NCBI GenBank assembly: GCA_031259745.1
Contig: JAIRLB010000039.1
Location: 1 to 13,797, forward strand
Direction: 5' to 3'
Length of the DNA stretch: 13,797 nucleotides
Source: Rickettsiales bacterium
Lineage (GTDB): Bacteria > Pseudomonadota > Alphaproteobacteria > Rs-D84
The notes below the pieces were generated by a model that made no database searches, was not told where the DNA came from, and saw only the letters and a list, made by a program, of their open reading frames with translations. Shown piece by piece: positions 5,212 to 13,068 of this stretch. The number at the start of each line of letters is the position of its first letter. Within the stretch, counting starts at the first letter, position 1. A program made the translations under genes and the position numbers.

Positions 5212-7702
5212 GAACGTTTTCTGCGCAAGCAATCCGCTAAGGCTGACCGACGCCCTACGGGAAATCATCGGGCGGGACGGCCCCGACTTTTCCAAATATA
5301 TTATATTTTTGCCATCTCGCCGCGCGGTCCGCAGCGTTGAGAAAATGTTTGTGGAAAAGACGGGCGGCGCGGTCTTGCTGCCGGCCTTGGTCGCCTTGGG
5401 TGAATGGGTTGACGACGATGAGGATTCGGACGATGTCGGCCGGTCTGACGTCATATCAAATCAAGAGCGGGTCATTGTACTGGCCAAACTGCTGGCGGCC
5501 GATCCGAATATTCGCAATCTGTCTTCGGCATTACCTATTGCCCGCGACCTGGCGCGCATGCAGGATTATCTGGAAAATGAAGGCATAGGCAGTTCAGAAA
5601 TCAAATGGATGGAACTGGTCGACGATAAGTATGCAAAGCATTTCCAGCACAAAGCCGCGTTCCTGAATATCGTCACGTCTGTTTTGCCAACACAGACCAA
5701 AAGCCAAACGACGCAGAGCCGAAAACGAAACAATGATATCCGCGCATGGAAAAAACAGCTGGACGGCAAAAAGAAAATCATCGTATGCGGCTCTACGGCC
5801 AGTGTGCCTGCAACCGCCGATTTGATGGAGCATATCGCGAATCTTGAAAACGGGTATATTATTCTGCCGGGAAAAATTCGCGGCCGCGCCGAGGATTTCG
5901 AGCTGAATACTAATCCGTACAACTCTGAATACAAATTCCTGAACATGATAAATATGACGCCGGACGACGTGCGGGTCATAGATGTCGGACCGTCCGATAT
6001 TGATTTTTTTAATTTTGCATTCGGGAATTCCGGCAGCGCGTCTGATACATCCTGCCGTGCCCAACTGATAGAATGTGCGCGCGAAAGCGAAGAGGCTGCC
6101 GCTGTTGCGGAAATATCGGCGCACGCTGTTCGTGACGGCAAAACGGTCTTGGTCATAACGCCGGATGCCGCCGGAAACCAGCGCATAGCCGCCTGCTTGG
6201 GGCGACGGAACATATCGGCGGATTTTTCCGGCGGTTGGCCGGGAACCATGACGCCAGCAGGCCGCGCGATCCTGAATCTGCTTGATGATTGGACGGAAGC
6301 TGGGAATTCCGACTTTGACGAACTTTACAAAAACAATGAATTTAATCTGTTCAAAACATTAATCGTTATAGTTGAGAACTTTTCGGATAAAATGACGCCA
6401 AATTTTCAAATTGATTCCGATGATTCTGCAGCGGTATGGGATGCGCTGGAAAAAGTATCCGATGCGTTATCCAAAAACGAAATCATATTGAATATATCCG
6501 ATGCGCGCGCAGTGATAGCGGACGCCTTGTCAGGCGTATCAATCCGTCCGCCGAAGGATGACGATGCGCGCGTCAGGGTGCTGGGGACGATAGAATCCAG
6601 AATGCAAAGCGCCGATGTAATTATCCTGACCGGTTTGAGCGAAGGAATATTTCCAGCCCGCGGATATGAGACTTCTTGGCTGCCGCGCGCCATGGCGGAC
6701 AAAATCGGACTGCCGTCGCCGGATAGAAAAGTATCCTTGATGGCGATGGACTTTATGAGTCTGTCATGCGGGCCAGAGGTTTATTGGCTGCGCAGCCGCA
6801 CCGCCGGATCATCGCAGACAATAGAATCGAGATTCATATCCCGCGTAGACGTTGCCCGGCGCGGTATAGACAAAACAGAGGCGTATGGCGTTCTTGCATC
6901 CGTACGTGGGCGCGATATGGTCGGATACAATCCGCTGGATTATTCCCCACCGCGCGTGCCGGCCGACTGCAGCGACGTTTTTGTTACGGAACTGGAATTG
7001 CTAATTCATAATCCGTATGCTTTCTATGCCCGTCATATACTGCGCCTGCGCCCGGTGAATGATTACTGGGCTGCGCCCGATGCGCGTGATTTCGGAAACT
7101 TGGTCCACAATGTTGTCGAAGTGGCGGCCGGCTGGCCAGCGGACAAAATTGTCTCGGAATTGGATCGTCGCGCCGTTGGCATCCTGCCGTCAGGCAGCGT
7201 TCTATTTCATTTCTGGCACAAGCGGTTTATGGAAATAGCCCCTGCGATTGAACGGATTCTGTCAGACAGCAGTGGCGCCGGCATTGAAATCAGAGGGCAG
7301 GTTAGTATCGCAGGCCGGACCGTTCGGGCCAAGGCAGACAGAATTTGGGATGGCGTCGTTCTGGATATCAAAACGGGCAAGGCCCCGTCCAGGCGGCAGC
7401 TGGAAGAGGGCAATATGCCGCAATTGCCGTTAGAGGCATATATCATGCAAAACGACGGATTTCCGATAAATACATCTGCAAAAAGCCGGACTCCTACAAT
7501 GCGATTCCTGCAATTGCAAAGCAATAATGTAAAGCTGATAGAATATGATTCCGCCGCAACCCAGAAGATGATCGATGCGGCTGTGGCCAAGGTATCCCAG
7601 TTATTCGGCCGTTATTCGAATGATTTCGAAGCCTATGAATACTATGAAACCAGCGATGCAAAGTACAAGGCTTATGATGATCTAGCCAGGACGGATGATT
7701 AA
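5198..7702 (+). CDS. addB: AddB-type double-strand break repair nuclease subunit
   Basis: AddB partners with AddA in a helicase-nuclease that resects DNA double-strand breaks and loads RecA. The 834-residue product begins with a segment typical of alphaproteobacterial AddB (IIFLPSRRAVRSVEKMF, LLPALVALGEW). It continues with a degenerate helicase region (ILTGLSEGIFPARGYETSWL) and no Walker A motif. A C-terminal PDDEXK (RecB-like) nuclease follows: FGNLVH with His637, AKAD with Asp714, Asp723-x-Lys725 in LDIKTGK, and QLPLEAY at 742-748. I see no C-terminal cysteine cluster of the Fe-S type found in Bacillus AddB. The start codon is TTG, supported by a strong AAGGGA five bases upstream, inside engB. 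It is shorter than the roughly 1000 residues usual for alphaproteobacterial AddB. addA is not next to it. Confidence 0.88.
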   Translation: MESNKNVFCASNPLRLTDALREIIGRDGPDFSKYIIFLPSRRAVRSVEKMFVEKTGGAVLLPALVALGEWVDDDEDSDDVGRSDVISNQERVIVLAKLLAADPNIRNLSSALPIARDLARMQDYLENEGIGSSEIKWMELVDDKYAKHFQHKAAFLNIVTSVLPTQTKSQTTQSRKRNNDIRAWKKQLDGKKKIIVCGSTASVPATADLMEHIANLENGYIILPGKIRGRAEDFELNTNPYNSEYKFLNMINMTPDDVRVIDVGPSDIDFFNFAFGNSGSASDTSCRAQLIECARESEEAAAVAEISAHAVRDGKTVLVITPDAAGNQRIAACLGRRNISADFSGGWPGTMTPAGRAILNLLDDWTEAGNSDFDELYKNNEFNLFKTLIVIVENFSDKMTPNFQIDSDDSAAVWDALEKVSDALSKNEIILNISDARAVIADALSGVSIRPPKDDDARVRVLGTIESRMQSADVIILTGLSEGIFPARGYETSWLPRAMADKIGLPSPDRKVSLMAMDFMSLSCGPEVYWLRSRTAGSSQTIESRFISRVDVARRGIDKTEAYGVLASVRGRDMVGYNPLDYSPPRVPADCSDVFVTELELLIHNPYAFYARHILRLRPVNDYWAAPDARDFGNLVHNVVEVAAGWPADKIVSELDRRAVGILPSGSVLFHFWHKRFMEIAPAIERILSDSSGAGIEIRGQVSIAGRTVRAKADRIWDGVVLDIKTGKAPSRRQLEEGNMPQLPLEAYIMQNDGFPINTSAKSRTPTMRFLQLQSNNVKLIEYDSAATQKMIDAAVAKVSQLFGRYSNDFEAYEYYETSDAKYKAYDDLARTDD

Positions 7703-7930
7703 ATTTGCGCTACGTTTTTTAGGCATCAGCCACAAACTCTGGTCTTTGGCGCCCTTGCTCCATGTACTGTAGATAACCTGCGGTGTTCCACACGCGCTGT
7801 CACAAGCAGATGTAACCGCCCATGATGATGTGGAAATAAACAGCAATGCGAAAGCAAACACTGGACGGAAAAAACGACCGATTATTATGTCGGTTTTTTT
7901 ATTTTCAAAAACCCCCGATTTCCGCGACAT
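7682..7930 (-). CDS. Doubtful short secreted protein or gene remnant
   Basis: An 82-codon minus-strand frame from an ATG at 7930 encodes a basic start, a hydrophobic stretch (PVFAFALLFISTSSWA) with an apparent signal-peptidase site after SWA, and about 44 residues with CDSACGTP near the mature N-terminus. The signal peptide looks real. However, the frame runs through a bidirectional terminator hairpin at 7869-7900 and overlaps the end of addB by 21 bases. A similar ribosome-site string (gggaataaaaatg) precedes lolD. It may be a truncated relic whose C-terminus is gone, or chance. I do not recognise the product. Confidence 0.3.
   Translation of the reverse strand: MSRKSGVFENKKTDIIIGRFFRPVFAFALLFISTSSWAVTSACDSACGTPQVIYSTWSKGAKDQSLWLMPKKRSANLIIRPG
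7869..7900. terminator. Bidirectional terminator between addB and xthA
   Basis: ACCGA (7877-7881) pairs with TCGGT (7890-7894) around an 8-base loop. A run of seven T (7894-7900) follows on plus, and six A (7869-7874) precede it, giving six T on minus. It can end transcripts from addB (stop at 7702) and from xthA (stop at 8025), which converge here. The rest of the 322-bp gap holds the doubtful short frame and otherwise nothing I can identify. Confidence 0.55.
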
Positions 7931-8024
7931 TTTTATTCCCGTTTTATGCCTAATCCAAAGGGTCGTTTTAATTGTACATAGCATTTTACCTATTTTGCCT
8001 AGGAAATACAAGGGGAAAGTATAG

Positions 8025-8792
8025 TTAAATCTTTAACATCAGACCCGTGTGATCTGTCGGCTTGCCGGCCAGTCGCGGCTCCATATCAATCTCGCAATCT
8101 TTGATTAATTTTTGCGCGGCCTTGTTCGCCAGAAAGTAATCCAGCCGCAGGCCCTGATTTTTCCCGACGGCATTGCCGCCGCGATATCCGTACCAAGTAT
8201 ATCCAACCTCGGCCGGGTGCAAATGGCGCCATGCGTCCAGCCAGCCCGCATCCAGCCATTTCCGCATCATGGCGCGGGCGGCGGGCGCGGAAATGCTGCT
8301 GCCCTTGTATGCCGGCGGATTCCAGACATCGCGATCTTCAATGGCCACATTGAAATCACCGGCAATAATGACTGCCTCTTCGCAGTCGATATAATTTTCG
8401 ATATGCCGGGTTAAATGTTCCATCCATTCGATCTTGTACGGGAATTTCGGAGAATCAATACTTTCGCCGTTCGGCATATAAACATTGATGACGCGTAGCC
8501 GGCCGTCAATCACGCATTCGATATAACGCGCGTTCACATCTGGGTAATTAGGCAGCCCCAGCGTTACATCTTCAATAGAATATTTCGAAAAAACGGCGAC
8601 CCCGTTATAGCTTTTCTGACCGAATACCTTAATATTATAACCATATTCGTCAAACAAATTGTGCGGAAATCCGGCCGTTTCAACCTTTAATTCCTGGGCC
8701 AGAATAACATCATATTTCCCCTGTCTCAAGATTTCGATAAAACTTTCCGCATGCGCACGGACGGAATTAATATTCAAAGTCAGTATTTTCAT
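8025..8792 (-). CDS. xthA: Exonuclease III / AP endonuclease
   Basis: This Mg-dependent nuclease cleaves DNA at abasic sites and trims damaged 3' ends in base-excision repair. The 255-residue product carries the exonuclease-endonuclease-phosphatase motifs in order: LNINSVRA with Asn7, the metal ligand Glu34 in AQELK, Tyr105 in NVYMPNG, GDFNVA with Asp146 and Asn148, RLDYF with Asp218, and the catalytic DH pair 247-248 in PTDHTG. The frame is open 19 codons further upstream, but the conserved protein starts at the ATG at 8792, preceded by a purine-rich AAGAAGAGAAAAG stretch. It is divergent from the acyl-CoA synthetase gene and convergent with addB. The DH motif reads TDH where SDH is usual, a mild change. 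Confidence 0.93.
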   Translation of the reverse strand: MKILTLNINSVRAHAESFIEILRQGKYDVILAQELKVETAGFPHNLFDEYGYNIKVFGQKSYNGVAVFSKYSIEDVTLGLPNYPDVNARYIECVIDGRLRVINVYMPNGESIDSPKFPYKIEWMEHLTRHIENYIDCEEAVIIAGDFNVAIEDRDVWNPPAYKGSSISAPAARAMMRKWLDAGWLDAWRHLHPAEVGYTWYGYRGGNAVGKNQGLRLDYFLANKAAQKLIKDCEIDMEPRLAGKPTDHTGLMLKI

Positions 8793-8842
8793 ATTTGCTT
8801 TTCTCTTCTTACGCACTATAATAACCATTGTCCAATATAAAA

Positions 8843-8862
8843 ACAACAAAGATTTTTGTTGT
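8843..8862. repeat. Perfect inverted repeat in the divergent xthA/acyl-CoA synthetase gap
   Basis: ACAACAAA (8843-8850) and TTTGTTGT (8855-8862) form an 8-bp perfect arm pair around GATT. On minus the hairpin is followed by TTTT, so it could terminate a short minus transcript. It could also be an operator between the two divergent genes. A second structured stretch follows at 8866-8928 (GGCGC/GCGCC outside CAGCA/TGCTG). Function unknown. Confidence 0.35.
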
Positions 8863-8955
8863 GAGCGGCGCTTGATTAGAATGCAGCAAACCCCCGTGAT
8901 GCTGGATGTTTTTTGCGCCGTGCAACAAGCAAAATAATATTATAAAGGAATTAAA

Positions 8956-10536
8956 ATGAATATGTTTCAATTGCTGGAAAAGACCACGGCGCAATATCCC
9001 GATAATCTTTTCCTGGTTCGCGAGAATGTAACTTATGCTGGTTTCGTGGACTTGATAAAAAAACGCGCCGCCACATTGGATGCGGCTGGCATAAAAAAGG
9101 GCGATGTTGTCGGAATCTTGGCACACAATATTCCGCAATTTCCAATCACGCTTTTTGCGATTTGGTATTTGGGCGGCAAATGCTTGCTGCTGGATACAAA
9201 CCTGACGCCATTCGAGTATAACAATATGGCGGAGCTGGCGAAATGCAAGACGATATTTGCGGAACAGTCGTTCTTTTTCAAGACGGACAAGTTTAGGTTT
9301 GCAGATATTGCCGCCAAAGACGGCGATGCCGATCCCGATTTGAAGCCGGCAAGCGTAGAGGCATCCGACATTGCCACTCTGTCATTTACATCTGGTTCCA
9401 CCGGCACGCCGAAAATCGTGCCGCTGACGCACTTTAATTTGGTTGAATGCGCGAATTCCTTGGAGGATATGAATCAGTGGATAAATTCGGGCGATATACT
9501 GTACGGTTTTCTGCCTATGTACCATGTATTTGGATTTGCTGTTGAAATCTTGGCAACGCTGCACTATGGCGCGGGCGTATTGTTGCAACCGACTTTCAAT
9601 CCAAAAGACATCATGGATGATTTCAGGACATATCGGCCCCAGGTCATCCCGGCCGTGCCGCGCCTGTGGGAATTATTTCGCAACAAAATCATCGACAATA
9701 TCAGGGCGCAGAAAAAATGGTGGCTGGTGTCCATAGTGTTAAAGTATGGGAAGCTGCTGAGAAAATTCGGCTTGGAGTTCTTGGTAAGAAAAGTCCAGCG
9801 TCAAATCCTGGATGTATTCGGCGGACGTGTCAGCTTGCTTATTGCGGGCGGCGCGGCGACCAAGCCGGAAGTAGAAACGTTCTACGAGCGCTTGGGATTG
9901 ACCTTTATCCAGGGTTACGGCCTGACCGAAACCGTTGGGCCTATCTGTATTTCCAAGCCGACCAAAAAACGTTATCCGTTCGCGTTCGGCGGGCCGATCA
10001 CAAACAATGAATGCGAAATCCGCGATAAAAACGAAGACGGGGTCGGCGTGTTGTGGCTGCGCGGCCATCAGGTGTTCGGCGGATACATCAACAACGCGGC
10101 TGTTAATGCGGAAATCTTTGACGAAAAGGGCTTCTTTAACACGGGCGACATGGTCAGTATGGACCCGAACGGGGAATTGCACTTTGCGGGACGCAAAAAG
10201 CAGGTCATTGTTCTGGATTCCGGCAAAAACGTTTATCCGGACGAACTCGAGGGACTATTCGTCACAATACCGGGAGTTAAAAACGTCGCGGTTTTTGAGC
10301 ACAAGGTGAAAAACAAGACCGTCGCGTACGGCGTGTTCAGCGTTGACGACAAAATGACTATGCAGGAATTGTCCGCAGCGGTATCCCATGCGAATAGAAA
10401 GGTCGCCAGCTACAAATGGGTCACCCATTTCGCGATGACAACCGAAGATCTGCCGCTGACCAGCACTCAGAAGGTGCGCCATCACATTGTGCGCCAGAAT
10501 CTGATCGACGGAAAGTATCCGCTGCGCAGGGAATGA
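8956..10536 (+). CDS. Long-chain acyl-CoA synthetase (AMP-forming)
   Basis: This adenylate-forming enzyme activates a carboxylic acid with ATP and transfers it to coenzyme A. The 526-residue product has the family motifs in order: A3 LSFTSGSTGTPK (142-153), YGLTET (321-326), TGD with Asp398, the hinge motif beginning at Arg413 in GRKKQ, and the catalytic C-terminal lysine Lys506 in LTSTQK. The basic helix-rich insert before AGGAA (about 243-290) is typical of long-chain (FadD-like) synthetases, so fatty acid is the likely substrate. Chain length cannot be read from sequence. An acyl-ACP ligase is the alternative, though no carrier protein is nearby. AAGGAA lies five bases before ATG, and a strong terminator follows. 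The gene stands alone. Confidence 0.88.
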   Translation: MNMFQLLEKTTAQYPDNLFLVRENVTYAGFVDLIKKRAATLDAAGIKKGDVVGILAHNIPQFPITLFAIWYLGGKCLLLDTNLTPFEYNNMAELAKCKTIFAEQSFFFKTDKFRFADIAAKDGDADPDLKPASVEASDIATLSFTSGSTGTPKIVPLTHFNLVECANSLEDMNQWINSGDILYGFLPMYHVFGFAVEILATLHYGAGVLLQPTFNPKDIMDDFRTYRPQVIPAVPRLWELFRNKIIDNIRAQKKWWLVSIVLKYGKLLRKFGLEFLVRKVQRQILDVFGGRVSLLIAGGAATKPEVETFYERLGLTFIQGYGLTETVGPICISKPTKKRYPFAFGGPITNNECEIRDKNEDGVGVLWLRGHQVFGGYINNAAVNAEIFDEKGFFNTGDMVSMDPNGELHFAGRKKQVIVLDSGKNVYPDELEGLFVTIPGVKNVAVFEHKVKNKTVAYGVFSVDDKMTMQELSAAVSHANRKVASYKWVTHFAMTTEDLPLTSTQKVRHHIVRQNLIDGKYPLRRE

Positions 10537-10550
10537 TGAATTGATTTTGA

Positions 10551-10573
10551 CAGCCCGGTTCCGGGCTGTTTTT
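10551..10573 (+). terminator. Strong rho-independent terminator
   Basis: An 8-bp GC-rich stem (CAGCCCGG at 10551-10558 with CCGGGCTG at 10561-10568) with a TT loop is followed by five T. It lies 14 bases after the acyl-CoA synthetase stop. Its T run overlaps the stop codon of the convergent dihydrofolate reductase gene. On the minus strand no T run follows, so it mainly serves the plus strand. Confidence 0.9.
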
Positions 10574-11306
10574 ATTTGCTTGGATTTTCTTTTACACGTT
10601 TCAAAATCTCGAATCTGATTTTAGAGAAAGGCGTATCTCCATTGCGCAGTTGATGTTCGAACGGCATGTCGATAGCTTCCTTGATTTCTTCGGAATGGTT
10701 TTTACAATTTATTGATTTATAAAAACCTTTGCTTTCAATGTCCAATTCATATTCACGAGAATAAAGTGTCTTGAAATCGGGCTGGGACATCATCGCCAGC
10801 GTTTCGGATTTCAGAAAAACATTCCCTTGGATATTGCCGCCCGCAAAGGTGGTCTTTACAATTGTGTCAACAAGCTGTTTATCCAATTCTGATGTGCCGA
10901 CCAAATCAAACCAAAGTTGCTTTGACATTAATGCGCTTTGATATAGTCTAACGCCGCCACACATAAATATCCTGTCAAAATTTTTATAAAATTGCAGGGC
11001 TTCGCCGATAGAATTATAAAATGCACCCGGACCAAATGACAGGTAGGGACCGTGCCCAGGCATCGGGGGAATAACATGAGTTTCGCTTTTTTGTGTAACG
11101 ACGGCACAAGGTCTGTTCTTTAATGGGAATTGGGACATTCCTTGGGCTGTCTTGGTGCCGAAGATGCACGGCCAGCCCATTGTGTTTTTCTGGAACCATA
11201 AAAAGTCCAGGGATGATTTCCAAGGCATCTTGTCATCCTTGCCAATCAAGCCATTTTCGTTCATGGCAATAATTAGAATAATTTCGGGTTTGCGGGCTTG
11301 CATCAT
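10572..11306 (-). CDS. folA: Dihydrofolate reductase with an internal insertion
   Basis: Dihydrofolate reductase makes tetrahydrofolate from dihydrofolate with NADPH, feeding thymidylate and one-carbon metabolism. Family motifs are visible: ILIIAMNENGLIGKDDKMPW (about 10-29), the active-site acid Asp34 in SLDFLWFQ, IFGTKT at 48-53 in place of the usual MGRKT, and the glycine pair in FMCGGVRLY (115-122). The product has 244 residues against about 160 normally. The end, SKIRFEILKRV, still matches the last strand of the enzyme (FEILERR in E. coli), so the surplus lies inside, roughly residues 165-228. The start chosen is the ATG at 11306 with AAAAGG upstream; the frame is open 26 codons further. 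No thymidylate synthase gene is adjacent. The enzyme is divergent, but the motifs are convincing. Confidence 0.82.
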   Translation of the reverse strand: MMQARKPEIILIIAMNENGLIGKDDKMPWKSSLDFLWFQKNTMGWPCIFGTKTAQGMSQFPLKNRPCAVVTQKSETHVIPPMPGHGPYLSFGPGAFYNSIGEALQFYKNFDRIFMCGGVRLYQSALMSKQLWFDLVGTSELDKQLVDTIVKTTFAGGNIQGNVFLKSETLAMMSQPDFKTLYSREYELDIESKGFYKSINCKNHSEEIKEAIDMPFEHQLRNGDTPFSKIRFEILKRVKENPSK

Positions 11307-11368
11307 AAAAAAACACCTTTTGTTTTTCTCTCTTATGGCAAGTATAAAATATAATAATTTTATTTCAA

Positions 11369-12823
11369 CTATTTCCCCAAACATAATTGGCTGGCCGCAG
11401 CATCTGCGATTTCATCCGAGCAGATAACACCCAATATCTTGCCGATCGCATAAGATGCAGCGCGAACATGTTCCGCAAACAGGTCATAATCTCCGATTTT
11501 TGATTTCTGACTGTCGATCGCCGATTTCAGTTCGGTCCGGGCGATATTTAACAATTCGCGAGTTCGTTCATTGACGGCAATGTACGATTCCGCACTATCC
11601 AGATCTGCATGAACTTTTTGTTTTATAATATCTAACAGTTCCGGCACACCGTCGCCCGTCAGGGCGGAAACAAAAATTGCAGATTTCTGATTTGCTTCGA
11701 CACCTTCGGTTCTGATTTCTGATTTATTTATTATGTCGGATTTGTTTACAACAATAATCTCGTTTGCTTTTTCGCTTTCAATTTTTGACTTTCCGATTTC
11801 CACTTTTATGACAAGGTCAGCGTTTTTTATTTCCGCCTGTGTGCGCTCAATGCCGATTTTTTCAATAATATCGTCCGATTCGCGAATGCCGGCGGTGTCG
11901 GACAAGCGAACCAGATAGCCGTCTATATCCAGATCTGCGCTGACCACGTCACGCGTGGTGCCCGGAATGTCCGATACGATTGCGCGCGCGCTTCCGACCA
12001 ATCGGTTGAAGAGCGATGATTTTCCGACATTGGTCTTGCCCGTCAGCACGATGTTAAAACCGCTGCGCATGGCGCGAACCGCAGCATAGCCGTTCAGCGC
12101 GGCTGTGATTTCGTCTTGCAGGTTCCGTGTATGTTCGAATAGTTTTTCGCCAATGTCTTCGGGCAGCTCGTCAGACGGATAATCCAGAATCGCTGCAGCG
12201 TATGCGGAGATTTCAATCATTTTGGCGCGCCAAATTTCATAAACAGCGCTGTCGCCCCCGGTCATTGATTTTAATGCGGATTCACGCTGCTTTTCCGTGC
12301 GCGCGTCCAGCAGGGCGGCCAGGCCGTCTATTTCGGTCAAATCCATTTTGTCATTATAAAATGCGCGGCGCGAGAATTCGCCGGGCTCGGCCATTCGCAT
12401 GCCATGCGCGCGCAGATGGCTGAAAATCTTTTCAATAACTGCCGCGGCGCCGTGACTATGGATTTCTATTATGTCCTCGCCGGTAAAGGAATTTGGCGCC
12501 TGAAAATAAATCGCAATGCACTGGTCGATCAGATCACCGTTGTCGTCGCGCAGATTTATCAGATAGGCGTGACGAGATTTAATCCCTTTCGCTGGCGAAA
12601 GGGTGGATTGCGGCAAAGCCGCAAGACAGGATAGTGGTGTTTGCGAATCATTTTCCAATGTCCCACTGCCATTCGGTGGTACCCATTTGCCAGCGAGGGG
12701 GAATAATGTTTCTTTAAAAAATTCCGCCAAATCACCGCCAGATATGCGAATAACGGCAATGCCAGCCTTGCCAAATCCAGACGATAAAGCGAATATCGTA
12801 TCGTTATTCATCAATGAATCCAT
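11369..12823 (-). CDS. mnmE: tRNA modification GTPase MnmE carrying a palindrome-encoded insert
   Basis: MnmE, with MnmG, installs the (carboxymethyl)aminomethyl group on wobble uridine 34 of several tRNAs, using methylene-tetrahydrofolate. The 484-residue product has the N-terminal folate-binding domain (SFTGEDIIEIHSHG at 112-125), a helical domain, and an inserted G domain: G1 GKTNVGKS (262-269), G2 GTT (288-290), G3 DTAG (309-312), G4 NKSD (360-363), G5 SAL (386-388). The C-terminus ends in the catalytic CxGK motif (Cys481). It is about 30 residues longer than E. coli MnmE. The surplus is at residues 41-81, between KETL and IKSRHAYLINLRD, where relatives have a few residues. That stretch coincides with a block of DNA palindromes. 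An alternative ATG at 12811 has a better GGA spacing. ruvA lies upstream on the same strand. Confidence 0.94.
   Translation of the reverse strand: MDSLMNNDTIFALSSGFGKAGIAVIRISGGDLAEFFKETLFPLAGKWVPPNGSGTLENDSQTPLSCLAALPQSTLSPAKGIKSRHAYLINLRDDNGDLIDQCIAIYFQAPNSFTGEDIIEIHSHGAAAVIEKIFSHLRAHGMRMAEPGEFSRRAFYNDKMDLTEIDGLAALLDARTEKQRESALKSMTGGDSAVYEIWRAKMIEISAYAAAILDYPSDELPEDIGEKLFEHTRNLQDEITAALNGYAAVRAMRSGFNIVLTGKTNVGKSSLFNRLVGSARAIVSDIPGTTRDVVSADLDIDGYLVRLSDTAGIRESDDIIEKIGIERTQAEIKNADLVIKVEIGKSKIESEKANEIIVVNKSDIINKSEIRTEGVEANQKSAIFVSALTGDGVPELLDIIKQKVHADLDSAESYIAVNERTRELLNIARTELKSAIDSQKSKIGDYDLFAEHVRAASYAIGKILGVICSDEIADAAASQLCLGK
12584..12701. repeat. Palindromic element inserted in frame in mnmE
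   Basis: CCCTTTCGC (12584-12592) and GCGAAAGGG (12595-12603) form a perfect 9-bp arm pair with a 2-base loop. TTGCGGC (12608-12614) and GCCGCAA (12618-12624) form a 7-bp pair around AAA. AGTGG (12633-12637) can pair with CCACT (12663-12667). The far end (12682-12701) contains GCCAGCGA, the reverse complement of TCGCTGGC at 12589-12596, so the block has imperfect terminal inverted repeats. It is read through without a stop and accounts for the extra residues of MnmE. The layout resembles the in-frame palindromic elements known from Rickettsia, but no family is assigned. Confidence 0.6.
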
Positions 12824-13068
12824 ATTTCGTATAAATAATTTTAAAATTATTTCTCTTTTTTCTTCTTATTTTGTTCAATGTCTTCCGTCAATGCTCAGAG
12901 TACATACTTAAATATCCGAATTCGCACGTGCCAGGATATTTTGCGGCAATATTTAATTTTTTCTTTTGATCTGTATTCCATGCCGTCCGAATTTTAAATC
13001 TCTGTGCTTCTGCCTACAATATATTTGTTGTTATCGGGCTTCAATCCTATATTCTATAAATATTTTTT

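Noticed and set aside
5566..6249. Minus-strand frame of 227 codons opposite addB
   Set aside because: Serine/arginine-rich antisense shadow of addB with no recognisable domain or ribosome site.
7830..8024. Plus-strand frame of 64 codons in the addB-xthA gap
   Set aside because: It crosses the terminator hairpin, lacks a ribosome site and has no recognisable features.
8659..8937. Plus-strand frame ending in MQQTPVMLDVFCAVQQAK just before the acyl-CoA synthetase gene
   Set aside because: Most of it is antisense to xthA. The final 18 codons from ATG could be a leader peptide, but there is no good ribosome site and no supporting motif.
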